NCBI GenBank assembly: GCA_016707175.1
Contig: JADJIB010000004.1
Coordinates: 496,001 to 560,000, forward strand
Length of the DNA stretch: 64,000 nt
DNA from: Candidatus Phosphoribacter hodrii
Lineage (GTDB): Bacteria; Actinomycetota; Actinomycetes; Actinomycetales; Dermatophilaceae
Reading direction: 5' to 3'
A program made the position numbers and the translations under genes. The number at the start of each line of letters is the position of its first letter. Position 1 is the first letter of the stretch. Below are positions 1 through 8,726 of the stretch, piece by piece. A model generated the notes under the pieces. That model saw only the letters and a program-made list of their open reading frames with translations, was not told the origin of the DNA and did not search any database.

Positions 1-536
1 GTAACGTCAAGGTCGCCCGCCACCTGCGCAGTAAGGCCGGGCTCGTGCGCGGCATGCTGATGTTGGACCGGACCGAGGAGCGCCTCATCGACCAGGCGTC
101 CCAGGCGGCCATCGACGCGATGGGGCTGACCAGCCTGGCAGACAAGCAGATCGCCGACCTGGCCTTCGGCAAGCAACGCCAGGTCGAGGTGGCCCGCGCC
201 CTCGCGCTCGAGCCGTCGGTCCTGCTGTTGGACGAGCCGATGGCCGGCCTGTCCGGTCCGGAGCGCGACAGCCTCAGTTGGCTGCTGCGTCGGGTCAAGG
301 CCAGCGGGGTCACCGTCCTGCTCGTCGAACACGACGTGGCGGCGGTCATGGCGTTGGCCGACCGAGTGGCTGTGCTCGATGACGGCAAGCTGATCTCGCT
401 GGGAACTCCTGCCCACGTGACCAGCGATCCGAAGGTCATCGCGGCATACCTTGGTGAGGAAGACGACCAGAGCGGCGGTCCCGCCACGGGAGCACCCACC
501 GCGACATCCGGGGCGGCAGCGGGAGGCCTGGCATGA
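1..536 (+). CDS. livG: Branched-chain amino acid-type ABC transporter ATP-binding protein (LivG), 5' truncated by window edge
   Basis: This is the C-terminal two thirds of an ABC ATPase of the LivG subfamily, which energises uptake of branched-chain amino acids or aromatic/carboxylate substrates. The frame is open from base 3, so the GTG at 45 is not the start; the Walker A part lies outside the window. Visible are a signature-like LAFGKQRQVEVARAL, Walker B VLLLDEPMAG, and the H-loop in LLVEHDVAAV. The tail after YLGEEDD is rich in Gly, Ala and Thr. The stop overlaps the start of livF (ATGA at 533), so the two are translationally coupled. The substrate cannot be read from the ATPase, but the downstream monooxygenase favours an aromatic acid. 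Confidence 0.9.
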   Translation, partial: NVKVARHLRSKAGLVRGMLMLDRTEERLIDQASQAAIDAMGLTSLADKQIADLAFGKQRQVEVARALALEPSVLLLDEPMAGLSGPERDSLSWLLRRVKASGVTVLLVEHDVAAVMALADRVAVLDDGKLISLGTPAHVTSDPKVIAAYLGEEDDQSGGPATGAPTATSGAAAGGLA

Positions 537-1327
537 CGACCGACCACATTCCGCGCATCGGGCTGCGGGTCGAGGCGATCGACGCGGCCTACGACCGGCT
601 CCAGGTCCTCTGGGACGTCAGCCTGCACGTCGAGCCGGGGGAGTTGCTCGCCCTCGTCGGATCCAACGGCGCGGGCAAGACGACGGTCCTGCGGTCGGTC
701 TCGGGTCTGCTCAAGCCGGTCCGGGGTCGCGTGCTGCTTGGTGACACCGACATCACGTCCACCAGCGCCGAGAAGATCGCCGAGCTGGGGCTGGCTCACG
801 TCCCGGAGAACCGACTGGTGTTCCCGTCGCTCACGGTCGAGGACAACCTCGTCCTCGGTGGTTACGTCCGCCGACGCGACGGCCGGTATGCCGTCCGGCG
901 CGACGAGGCGCTGCATCTGTTCCCGCGGTTGCGCGACCGGATCAACCTGCTGGCCGGCGCGCTGTCCGGTGGCGAGCAGCAGATGCTCGCGATGGCGCGC
1001 GCATTGATGTCCGATCCGTCGGTCATCATCCTCGACGAGCCGAGCCTGGGCCTGGCGCCCAAGGTCGTCACCGAGATCATGAGCGCGCTCGGCCACCTGC
1101 GCGATGAGAAGGGGCTAGCGGTGCTGCTCGTCGAGCAGAACGTCCGGGCCGCTTTCAAGATCGCCGACCGGGTCCTGGTCATGGACCGTGGCCGGGTCGT
1201 GGCCGAGGGCACGCCCGCGGAGCTGGCCTCCGACGAGCGGGTCCGCGCGGCATACCTCGGCGGGTCGTCGACCTCATCGAGCGGCGTCGCCGCCCCCGTC
1301 ACCCGCTCAGGCGGCACGTCTGCCTGA
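533..1327 (+). CDS. livF: Branched-chain amino acid-type ABC transporter ATP-binding protein (LivF)
   Basis: This 264-residue cytoplasmic ATPase is the second nucleotide-binding subunit of the importer whose first subunit ends at 536. All motifs are intact: Walker A GSNGAGKTT (about residue 44), signature LSGGEQQMLAMARAL (about 144), Walker B VIILDEPSLGLAP and H-loop LLVEQNVRAA. Length and the LivF-typical LAHVPENRLVFPSLTVEDN segment assign it to LivF rather than LivG. The start ATG at 533 lies inside the livG stop (ATGA). The permease and binding-protein genes are presumably upstream of the window. A serine/threonine-rich tail follows the ATPase fold. Confidence 0.9.
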   Translation: MTTDHIPRIGLRVEAIDAAYDRLQVLWDVSLHVEPGELLALVGSNGAGKTTVLRSVSGLLKPVRGRVLLGDTDITSTSAEKIAELGLAHVPENRLVFPSLTVEDNLVLGGYVRRRDGRYAVRRDEALHLFPRLRDRINLLAGALSGGEQQMLAMARALMSDPSVIILDEPSLGLAPKVVTEIMSALGHLRDEKGLAVLLVEQNVRAAFKIADRVLVMDRGRVVAEGTPAELASDERVRAAYLGGSSTSSSGVAAPVTRSGGTSA

Positions 1328-1377
1328 GCCCTGTCCCGCACGAACTCGACTAGTCGCTCGACGAAGGAAGTCCTGCC

Positions 1378-2337
1378 ATGAGCAAGCCGTTCGCCTCTTC
1401 CACCGACCTGGCCGCTAAGACGGAGACCCTCGAGGTTCTCGCCGACGGCGTCTACGCCCTCACCGCCGAGGGTGACCCGAACGTCGGGGCGATCGAGGGG
1501 GAGGACTTCCTCGTCGGGTTCGAGGCGAGGGCGACCCCTGCGGCCGCGCGCGACTGGATCGCCAAGCTGCGTGAGCACACGGACAAGCCCTTCCGTTACC
1601 TCGTGCTCTCGCACTACCACGCGGTGCGGGTGCTGGGCGCGGAGGCGTTCGAGGCCGACGAGATCATCGCCCACGAGCGCACCCGGTTCCTCGTCCAGGA
1701 GCGCGGCATGCAGGACTGGGCGAGTGAATACGGCCGGATGCCAAGGCTGTTCAAGGAGCCCGAGGGCATCAAGGGTCTCACCTGGCCGACGCTGACCTTC
1801 TCGGACGAGATGACCATCCCGCTGGGTGGCGACCGCGGTGACCTGGTCCTGAAGTACCTCGGGCGAGGTCACACCGAGGGCGACATCGTGGCCTGGCTGC
1901 CCAAGCACAAGATCATGTTCGCCGGCGACCTCGTCGAGGCCAAGGCCGCGCTCTACACCGGCGACGCGTTCCACCAGGAGTGGGCCTCGACCACGCTCGA
2001 CGCGGTCAAGGCGATGGGTGCCGAGGCCATCGTCGGTGGGCGCGGCGAAATCCCGCGCGGCGAGGCGGCCGTCAACGCGGCCATCGAGCAGTCCCGTGGC
2101 TTCATCACGTCGATCATCGACAACGTCCGGGCCACCCAGGCCGCCGGGGGCACCCTCAAGCAGGCCTTCGACGCGTGCCACGCCGCGCTGTCGCCGACCT
2201 ACGGTCACTGGCCGATCTTCGAGCACACCCTGCCCTTCGACGTGGCCCGCACGTGGGAAGAGCTGCAGGGCGTCGAGCGGCCGACGATCTGGACCGCCGA
2301 GCGCGATCAGGAGATTTGGGCCCAACTGCAGGGCTAG
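1378..2337 (+). CDS. Metallo-beta-lactamase-fold hydrolase with altered metal site
   Basis: This 319-residue protein has the metallo-beta-lactamase fold, seen in the LSHYH segment (about residue 80), GRGHTEGDIVAWL (about 160) and MFAGDLVE (about 180). In the family the first motif is HxHxDH. Here it reads HYHAVR, so the Asp and His that complete the second zinc site are Val and Arg. The later His and Asp ligands are present. It may bind one metal, use another chemistry, or be non-hydrolytic. The ATG at 1378 is preceded by GAAGGAAG. It lies 50 bp after livF and 51 bp before a flavin monooxygenase, suggesting a shared catabolic role. The substrate is unknown. Confidence 0.8.
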   Translation: MSKPFASSTDLAAKTETLEVLADGVYALTAEGDPNVGAIEGEDFLVGFEARATPAAARDWIAKLREHTDKPFRYLVLSHYHAVRVLGAEAFEADEIIAHERTRFLVQERGMQDWASEYGRMPRLFKEPEGIKGLTWPTLTFSDEMTIPLGGDRGDLVLKYLGRGHTEGDIVAWLPKHKIMFAGDLVEAKAALYTGDAFHQEWASTTLDAVKAMGAEAIVGGRGEIPRGEAAVNAAIEQSRGFITSIIDNVRATQAAGGTLKQAFDACHAALSPTYGHWPIFEHTLPFDVARTWEELQGVERPTIWTAERDQEIWAQLQG

Positions 2338-2388
2338 CGTGTGGGCTAGCCTCCGACGATCGGTTACTCCACTCCCGGCAGGAGCGAC

Positions 2389-4008
2389 ATGTCGCAGGAT
2401 CACGGCACCGAGGGGCGCGGGCGCGTCCTCGTCATCGGTAACGGCCCGGTCGGTCAGACCGCGGCCCTGTGTCTGGCCCGATGGGGGATCCCCGTCCTCG
2501 TGCTGGACTCACGCCCGGAGCGGGACCCCATCGGGAGCAAGGCGTTGTGTCAGCAGCGCGATGTCCTGGATCTGTGGGACGCCTGCGGGGCGGGTGCTGT
2601 CGCGACCGAAGGGCTGACCTGGTCGCGGGCGCGCACCTTCTACAAGGACAAGGAACTCTTCTGCTGGGAGATCCCCGACCCGGGGCGCTCCCCGCTGCCG
2701 CCCTTCGTCAACATCTCCCAGGCCCGGTCCGAGGCGATCCTCGACGAGGCGATCGCTGCCCAACCGCTCATCGAGGTGTGGTGGGGGACCGAGGTCGTGG
2801 GGGTCGCTGGGGGCAAGAGCGACAGTGACGGCTTGGCAACGGTGGTGTGCCGCAGCGGTTTCGGTGAGTTCGAGGTCGCGGGGGAGTATGCCGTCGTCTG
2901 CGCCGGATCCAAGGGTGGCCCCTTGCGGGAGGCGCTCGGGGTGACCTTCCCGGGGCGCACCTTCGACGACTCGTTCCTCATCTGCGACATCGAGACCACC
3001 TTGAAGGGGTGGGAGAACGAGCGCCGGTTCTACTTCGACCCCGAGTGGAACCCGGGGCGTCAGGTGCTCATCCACCCGTGCCCGAACAGCATCTTCCGGA
3101 TCGACTGGCAGGTCGACACCGACTTCGACCTGGCGGCCGCGCAGGCCGACGGGTCGCTGGACAAGCGGATCCGTAAGGTCATCGGCAAGAAGCGTGACTA
3201 TCGGATCGACTGGGTGTCGGTCTATCGCTTCCATGCGCGCAGCGCAGACCGCTTCCGGGTTGGACGGTTCCTCCTCGCGGGCGATGTCGCCCACCTAGTG
3301 GCGCCGTTCGGGGCTCGGGGCCTCAACAGCGGCGTGCCGGATGTCGAGAACGCCGCCTGGAAGATCGCCTTCGCCATGAAGGGGTGGGCTGGTCCTGGGC
3401 TCGTCGGCAGCTACGAGAGCGAGCGACAGGCCGCTGCTCGCGAGAACCTCGCGGTGACGGCCGCGACGATGGACTTCCTTGTCCCGCAGACGAAGAAGGC
3501 CAAGCATCGCCGCAAGGAGATCCTCAAGCGGGCTCGCAAGGACAAGAAGGTCATCCCGCTGGTCGACTCCGGCCGACTGGCCGAGGCCTTCTGGTACGTC
3601 GACAGCCCCTTGACCACGCCCGATCCGAGCCGTTTCTGGCCGGGTCGCCCGCCTCGCGGGCAGGCGCCGACCCCCGTGCCGGGCGTCATCCTCCCCGATG
3701 CCGTGACGGCTTCCGCCGGGCATGGCAAGAGCCGGGTGCGCGAGTTGGCCCGGGAGGGGCTGCTCATCCTCGTGGGCGAGGCAGTCAACACCCACGAGGT
3801 CGAGGGGCTGTTGTCTGGGGTCGTGCCGGCCGGTCTGCCGGTGCGGGTGCTGCACTTCTCGGACCTCGGTGACGAGGACGTCGTGGCCACCGGCTTGCAG
3901 GCGGTGGCCGAGGAGTTGTGGCTGATCCGGCCCGACGCCCACACCGCGGCGTGCGTCCGCACCCCTGAAGCCCTGGCCGACGCCGTCCACACCCTCCTCG
4001 GCCACTGA
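2389..4008 (+). CDS. FAD-dependent aromatic-ring monooxygenase family protein
   Basis: This 539-residue flavoprotein resembles the class A hydroxylases (PF01494; MhpA/PheA-like) that use NAD(P)H and O2 to hydroxylate aromatic acids. The N-terminus shows the FAD-binding GNGPVGQTAALCLARWG with a downstream acidic residue in VLDSR. The second FAD motif is LLAGDVAHLVAPFGARGLNSG (about residue 305), where the Asp contacts the FAD ribityl chain. The C-terminal 150 residues resemble the thioredoxin-like tail of such enzymes. Its position after livGF and a metallo-hydrolase-fold gene suggests oxidation of an imported aromatic compound, but the substrate is not determined. A strong palindrome begins 20 bp after the stop. 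Confidence 0.85.
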   Translation: MSQDHGTEGRGRVLVIGNGPVGQTAALCLARWGIPVLVLDSRPERDPIGSKALCQQRDVLDLWDACGAGAVATEGLTWSRARTFYKDKELFCWEIPDPGRSPLPPFVNISQARSEAILDEAIAAQPLIEVWWGTEVVGVAGGKSDSDGLATVVCRSGFGEFEVAGEYAVVCAGSKGGPLREALGVTFPGRTFDDSFLICDIETTLKGWENERRFYFDPEWNPGRQVLIHPCPNSIFRIDWQVDTDFDLAAAQADGSLDKRIRKVIGKKRDYRIDWVSVYRFHARSADRFRVGRFLLAGDVAHLVAPFGARGLNSGVPDVENAAWKIAFAMKGWAGPGLVGSYESERQAAARENLAVTAATMDFLVPQTKKAKHRRKEILKRARKDKKVIPLVDSGRLAEAFWYVDSPLTTPDPSRFWPGRPPRGQAPTPVPGVILPDAVTASAGHGKSRVRELAREGLLILVGEAVNTHEVEGLLSGVVPAGLPVRVLHFSDLGDEDVVATGLQAVAEELWLIRPDAHTAACVRTPEALADAVHTLLGH

Positions 4009-4027
4009 CCGCCTCCTGCCCCTCTCT

Positions 4028-4082
4028 GCCGGGTCGAGGTATTCGGCCGTCACCTGGCGATGGTGGAATACCTCGACCCGGC
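4028..4082. repeat. 49-bp palindromic element, copy 1, probable terminator
   Basis: The core (4031-4079) has arms GGGTCGAGGTATTC and GAATACCTCGACCC around a 21-bp centre; flanking GCC/GGC extends the stem. Near-identical copies lie at 19186 and 34367. This copy sits between a stop codon and the next start, consistent with a transcription terminator or REP-like element. No poly-T follows, which is usual in high-GC actinobacteria. Confidence 0.85.
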
Positions 4083-4117
4083 AGGGGTTGTCGGTCGGGT
4101 GTGATGGGATGACTGGC

Positions 4118-6064
4118 ATGACGTCCGGAATCATTCGCGCGAACCTCGACCTGTCGATCCGACCCCAGGACGACCTGTTCGGCTACACCAACGGCACGTG
4201 GTTCGCACAGACCGAGATCCCCGCCGATCGAGGTCGCTACGGCACCTTCGACCACCTGCGCGAGCAGGCCGAGCATGACCTGCGCGAGATCCTCGACGAG
4301 GCCGTGGCGTCGGGCGCCGCACCCGATACGTCGATGGGCCGGGTCGCCCTGCTCTATGGCGCGTTCCTCGATGAGGCGGCCGTGCAGGCCGCCGGGCTCG
4401 GAGCCGTGGCGGGCCTGCTGGCTGAAGTCGATGGGGTGACCAACGCCGACGACCTCGTGGCCCTGCTCGCCCGGCTCGACCGGATCGGCATCGGCGGTGC
4501 CTTCCACCACTACGTCAACACCGATGACCGCGCCTCGGATCGCTACATCGGCTACCTCCACCAGGGCGGTCTCGGCCTGCCCGACGAGTCCTACTACCGC
4601 GAGGAGAGCTACGCCGAGACGCGGGCGGCATACCTGCGCCATGTGACCGCGATGCTGACCCTCGCCGGGCGCCCGGAGCCCGAGGCGGCCGCGGTGCGCG
4701 TCCTGAGCCTGGAGACCCGGCTGGCCGCGGGTCATCTCGACAAGGTCGCCGACCGCGACCCGGTCGCCACCTACAACCTGCTCACCGCCGCCGCGCTCGC
4801 CGACCTCGCGCCGCACGTCGATTGGGCGGGGTATGCCGCTGCGCTGGGTTCGCCCGACGCCCTCACCGAAGTGGTCGTGCGCCAGCCGGACTACCTGCGT
4901 GCCCTGTCCGACGCGCTGGCCGAGGTGTCGATCGGGACGTGGCAGGACTGGCTGGCCTGGCAGATCCTCCACTCTCGGGCGCCGTTCCTCCCGCAGGAGT
5001 TCGTCGAGGAGAACTTCGACTTCTACGGCCGCACCCTCGCCGGCACGCCGCAACTGCGCGAGCGCTGGAAACGCGGTGTTGAGTTGATCGACCGCACGCT
5101 GGGCGAGGCCCTGGGCGAGCTCTATGTCGCCCGGCATTTCCCGCCGGCTGCCAAGGCCCGGATGAGCGAGCTCGTCAGCAACCTCGTCGAGGCGTTCCGG
5201 CGCTCGTTCGCCGACCGGCAGTGGATGGGCGAGGACACCAAGGCCCAGGCCCTCGCCAAACTCGAGCAGTTCACGCCGAAGATCGGCTACCCCGAGACGT
5301 GGCGCGATTACAGCGCCCTCGTGCTCACCGGCGACCTGCTGGCTGACGTGGCCGCGGCGAACGCCTTCGAGAGCGACCGCAGCCTCGCCAAGCTTGGCCG
5401 GCCCGTCGATCGTGGCGAGTGGTTCATGAGCCCGCAGACGGTCAACGCCTACTACAACCCGGGCATGAACGAGATCGTCTTCCCCGCCGCGATCCTGCAG
5501 CCCCCCTTCTTCGACGTCGAGGCCGACGACGCGGTGAACTATGGCGGCATCGGCGGAGTCATCGGGCACGAGGTCGGGCACGGGTTCGACGACCAGGGCA
5601 GCCAATACGACGGCTCGGGCAACCTGCGCAACTGGTGGACCGACGATGATCGGGAGGCCTTCGACGCCCTCGGTGCCAAGCTCGTCGAGCAGTTCAACCG
5701 GCTTGAGCCCCGCGCCGCCCCGGGGCGGACCGTCAACGGAGCACTCACGCTGGGCGAGAACCTCGGTGACCTGGCCGGGCTGGGAGTGGGGCACGCGGCA
5801 TACCGGATCGCCTGCGGCGAGCAGGAGCCGCCTGTGCTGGACGGGCTGACTGGCGACCAGCGGTTCTTCGTCGGCTGGGCACAGGTGTGGTGCGGCAAGG
5901 CACGCGAGGAGACCGCCGTCATGCTTCTCGCGGTCGACCCGCACTCGCCGGCCGAGCACCGCGCCAACGTCGTGCGCAACATCGACGCCTTCCACGAGGC
6001 GTTCGGCGTGGGGGAGGGCGACGGCATGTGGCTCGACCCCGCCGACCGGGTGTCCGTCTTCTGA
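4118..6064 (+). CDS. M13-family zinc metallopeptidase (PepO/neprilysin type)
   Basis: This approximately 648-residue peptidase has the M13 features in order: an N-terminal segment DLFGYTNGTW, the substrate-binding NAYYNPGMNEIVFPAAILQ, the zinc motif HEVGH within GHEVGHGFDDQG (about residue 480), and the third ligand Glu in GENLGDLAGL (about 545). The C-terminus VRNIDAFHEAF is also family-typical. No signal peptide is visible, so it is probably a cytoplasmic oligopeptidase as in other actinobacteria. ATG codons at 4109 and 4118 are both possible and neither has a strong Shine-Dalgarno. It starts about 40 bp after a palindromic element. Its stop overlaps the next start (TGATG). Confidence 0.92.
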   Translation: MTSGIIRANLDLSIRPQDDLFGYTNGTWFAQTEIPADRGRYGTFDHLREQAEHDLREILDEAVASGAAPDTSMGRVALLYGAFLDEAAVQAAGLGAVAGLLAEVDGVTNADDLVALLARLDRIGIGGAFHHYVNTDDRASDRYIGYLHQGGLGLPDESYYREESYAETRAAYLRHVTAMLTLAGRPEPEAAAVRVLSLETRLAAGHLDKVADRDPVATYNLLTAAALADLAPHVDWAGYAAALGSPDALTEVVVRQPDYLRALSDALAEVSIGTWQDWLAWQILHSRAPFLPQEFVEENFDFYGRTLAGTPQLRERWKRGVELIDRTLGEALGELYVARHFPPAAKARMSELVSNLVEAFRRSFADRQWMGEDTKAQALAKLEQFTPKIGYPETWRDYSALVLTGDLLADVAAANAFESDRSLAKLGRPVDRGEWFMSPQTVNAYYNPGMNEIVFPAAILQPPFFDVEADDAVNYGGIGGVIGHEVGHGFDDQGSQYDGSGNLRNWWTDDDREAFDALGAKLVEQFNRLEPRAAPGRTVNGALTLGENLGDLAGLGVGHAAYRIACGEQEPPVLDGLTGDQRFFVGWAQVWCGKAREETAVMLLAVDPHSPAEHRANVVRNIDAFHEAFGVGEGDGMWLDPADRVSVF

Positions 6065-6783
6065 TGCGGGCCAACGCGGCTCCCGTTCTGCGGGTCCGAG
6101 ATGCCCGGGTGGCGATCGCGTGGTGGGCCCGGCTGGGGTTCCAGGTCGAGTTCGAGCACCGCTTCGAGCCGCACTTGCCGCTCTATGTCGGGCTGCGACG
6201 CGACGACGCGATCGTCCACCTCTCTGAACACGCGGGCGACGCCCGCGCGCCGGGCCTCGTCTATGTCTACGTGCCCGACATCGATCGGATCGCGGCGGAG
6301 TTCGGGGTGAGCGTGAACGAGGCGCCGTGGGCACGCGAGGTGCAACTGGTCGACCCTGACCACAATCGGGTGCGCTGCGGGTGCGTCCCGCCAGCCTCGG
6401 ATGCGCCGCAACCACAGTTGCGCGTCTCCACGGTCAACCTCTCGGCCGCCGATGTCCCGGGTCTCTCGCGCTTCTACGCCCAACTGCTCGGGTATGCCGT
6501 GGACGAGGACAATCCCGACTGGCACTATCTGGCCGCCTCGGACGGCTCGGTGGCGCTGTCCGTGCAACACGAGCCCACCCATTTGCCGCCGGTCTGGCCG
6601 CAGTCCGCCGAAGCCCAACAGATGCAGGCGCATCTGGAGATCCGGGTAGATGGCGACCTTGGAACGGCGGTCGACCGGGCGATCGCGCTGGGAGCCACGC
6701 TCGCGGCATACCAGCCGCAGGACGATGTGCGCGTGCTGCTCGACCCGGCGGGACATCCGTTCTGCCTATGGGTGCCGAGCTAA
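6064..6783 (+). CDS. Two-domain VOC (glyoxalase/bleomycin-resistance) protein
   Basis: This 239-residue protein carries two vicinal-oxygen-chelate modules. Residues 1-105 resemble bleomycin-resistance/glyoxalase domains (AIAWWARLGFQVEFEHRF, then VQLVDPDHNRVRC). Residues 115-239 form a second module (LSRFYAQLLGYAVDEDNPDW, DPAGHPFCLW). VOC proteins bind metals or sequester small molecules; metal ligands cannot be assigned confidently here. The start at 6064 overlaps the stop of the M13 peptidase, so the two are coupled. A resistance or dioxygenase-like function is possible but unproven. Confidence 0.8.
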   Translation: MRANAAPVLRVRDARVAIAWWARLGFQVEFEHRFEPHLPLYVGLRRDDAIVHLSEHAGDARAPGLVYVYVPDIDRIAAEFGVSVNEAPWAREVQLVDPDHNRVRCGCVPPASDAPQPQLRVSTVNLSAADVPGLSRFYAQLLGYAVDEDNPDWHYLAASDGSVALSVQHEPTHLPPVWPQSAEAQQMQAHLEIRVDGDLGTAVDRAIALGATLAAYQPQDDVRVLLDPAGHPFCLWVPS

Positions 6784-6851
6784 CGGCGGTCATGCCCGGG
6801 GCGGTGGGCCCGCACTCGCCACCACGTCGAGGTTCTGGGAGGGGTTTCCCC

Positions 6852-7328
6852 ATGGTCCGCCGGGCGATCGGTGTCGAGCAGTGGATCGTGCTCGGACATT
6901 CGTGGGGCTCGGATCTCGCCGTTCGATACGCGCTCGATCACCCTGATCACGTCCGCGGGGTGGTGGGCATCGCCGGACATGGCCTGCACCGCGACCAGGA
7001 GTGGTCAGCGGCCTACGAGGCGGGAAATGCGCGTCAAATCCCCATGCCGATCGAGTGGGTGCCAGAGGTGTATTCCGCCCTCCGGGCGTCGTTCACGGAA
7101 TGGATCCACGAGCCTGAGTTGTGGCGGCAGCTGGCCGACAGCCCGGTGCCGATGACCTTTATCGCGCCAGGGGATGACTTCCGACCGACGTGGCCGCTGC
7201 AGCAATTGGCGGCGTTGGTTCCCCGGGGCGCCTTCGAGGTGGTGCCAGGCACGGGTCATGATTTCTGGTCCACGGACCCCCACCTGTGGCGCGCCGTGTG
7301 CACGGCCGCTTGTTCGGCCTTGAAGTAG
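6852..7328 (+). pseudogene. N-terminally truncated alpha/beta hydrolase (proline iminopeptidase-like)
   Basis: The 158 codons from 6852 match the C-terminal two thirds of a prolyl-iminopeptidase-like hydrolase. Visible are the nucleophile elbow GHSWGSDLAVRYALDHP, a candidate Asp in APGDDFRP and the His in GTGHDFW, so the triad residues remain. The strand and HGGPG oxyanion loop that normally precede them are missing. Just upstream, RRGSGRG at about 6820-6850 looks like the remnant of the DxRGSGRS motif, brought close by an internal deletion. ATG 6852 has a good GGGAGGGG upstream, so a short protein could still be made. It is most likely a decaying gene. Confidence 0.65.
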
Positions 7329-7412
7329 GCGGACTCGGTTCGGCTCGCCGCACCGTCGACAGCGGACGTGCCGAACTGACGGGCCTCGCCCGGCGCATGT
7401 GAGGATGTGACC

Positions 7413-8621
7413 ATGCTCGATCAGCTCTGGCAGGTCATCGCTCTTGTTGTCGTCATCGCCGTCATCGGCGTTGGCCTGGTCGTCGGGCTGCTCCGTGGCC
7501 GGCGCGGCAAGGCGCCCTCGCTCCCGCCCACGACGCGGCCCAGCGATCAGCCGGGCGTCGGCCGCCCGGGGGTCGGCAGCCCCGATGGCGGCGGCGTCGC
7601 CACGAAGCCCGGCCCGCCGGTCACGACCTCTCCCGCCGTCGAGGCACCGGAGCTGCCGGCGCTGGCCGAACCGGAGACACCGGCATACGAGAGGCCGGAA
7701 AGCGCTCGTGGGCGGCTCGCGCGGTTGCGCGCTCGGCTTGCTCGCAGCAACTCGGCCATCGGCAAGGGGCTGCTCGCCCTGCTGTCCCGCGGCGGTCTCG
7801 ACGAGGCCGCGTGGGAGGACGTCGAGGACACGCTGCTGACCGCAGACCTCGGGGTCGAGGCCACGATGGAGCTCGTCGAATCGCTTAAGACCAAGGTCAA
7901 GGTCGAGGGCACCACCGACGAATCGGTGGTGCGGGACTGGCTGCGCGAAGACCTCCTGCGCCTCGTCGACCCGACGATGGACCGCCGCGTCGCTTCCTCG
8001 CGGGTCGGGGACCGGCCTGCGGTGATCCTTGTCGTCGGCGTCAACGGCACCGGCAAGACGACAACGGTCGGCAAGCTCGCTCGGGTGCTCGTCGCCGAGG
8101 ATCGCGATGTCGTTCTCGGTGCGGCCGACACCTTCCGCGCCGCCGCTGCCGACCAGCTGGCCACCTGGGGAGACCGGGTGGGCGTGCCGACGATCCGCTC
8201 CGACCGGGAGGGCGCCGACCCCGCGGCCGTGGCTTTCGACGCGGTCAAGGCGGCGGCCGAGATGGAGGCCGATGTCGTCCTCATCGACACCGCGGGGCGC
8301 CTGCACAACAAAACCAACCTCATGGACGAGCTCGGCAAGGTCAAGCGCGTCATCGAGAAGCGCAGCCCGATCGACGAGGTGCTGCTCGTACTGGATGCCA
8401 CGACTGGTCAGAACGGCCTTGAGCAAGCGCGTGTGTTTGCCGACGTCGTCGATGTCACCGGCATCGTCCTCACCAAGCTCGATGGCACGGCCAAGGGCGG
8501 CATCGTCGTGGCCGTTCAGCGCAAGCTGGGCGTCCCGGTCAAGCTCGTCGGGCTCGGCGAAGGACCGGACGACTTGGCGCCCTTCGACCCCGCCGCGTTC
8601 GTCGACGCGCTGTTGGACTGA
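7413..8621 (+). CDS. ftsY: Signal recognition particle receptor FtsY
   Basis: This 402-residue SRP GTPase receptor docks Ffh-ribosome complexes at the membrane. The N-terminus is one hydrophobic helix (VIALVVVIAVIGVGLVVGLL), typical of actinobacterial FtsY, followed by an acidic/proline-rich linker to about residue 95. The NG domain follows, with G1 GVNGTGKTT, the insertion-box AADTFRAAAADQL, G3 DTAGR and G4 TKLDGTAKGG. The ATG at 7413 is preceded by GAGGA at 7401; the in-frame GTG at 7407 is less well placed. A perfect hairpin follows. ffh is 4.5 kb downstream. Confidence 0.96.
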   Translation: MLDQLWQVIALVVVIAVIGVGLVVGLLRGRRGKAPSLPPTTRPSDQPGVGRPGVGSPDGGGVATKPGPPVTTSPAVEAPELPALAEPETPAYERPESARGRLARLRARLARSNSAIGKGLLALLSRGGLDEAAWEDVEDTLLTADLGVEATMELVESLKTKVKVEGTTDESVVRDWLREDLLRLVDPTMDRRVASSRVGDRPAVILVVGVNGTGKTTTVGKLARVLVAEDRDVVLGAADTFRAAAADQLATWGDRVGVPTIRSDREGADPAAVAFDAVKAAAEMEADVVLIDTAGRLHNKTNLMDELGKVKRVIEKRSPIDEVLLVLDATTGQNGLEQARVFADVVDVTGIVLTKLDGTAKGGIVVAVQRKLGVPVKLVGLGEGPDDLAPFDPAAFVDALLD

Positions 8622-8656
8622 GCGCGGCGCTCGTCGCGCCGCACGGTGGGTGGGGC

Positions 8657-8691
8657 GCGACGCGGCATACCGCTGCGGTATGCCGCGTCGC
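8657..8691. terminator. Perfect hairpin after ftsY made of two inverted octamers
   Basis: The arms are 17 bp each around a single T at 8674. Each contains the window-wide octamer (CGGCATAC at 8664, GTATGCCG at 8678). It lies 36 bp past the ftsY stop and ends before the amtB regulatory region, so it probably terminates ftsY transcription. There is no T-run. Confidence 0.75.
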
Positions 8692-8726
8692 CCCCGAAAC
8701 GTGATCCTTACCTGGCGTCGGCGTCG

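Noticed and set aside
45..536. Complete small ABC gene starting at GTG 45
   Set aside because: The frame is open back to the window edge and Walker A is absent, so it is the 3' part of a longer livG.
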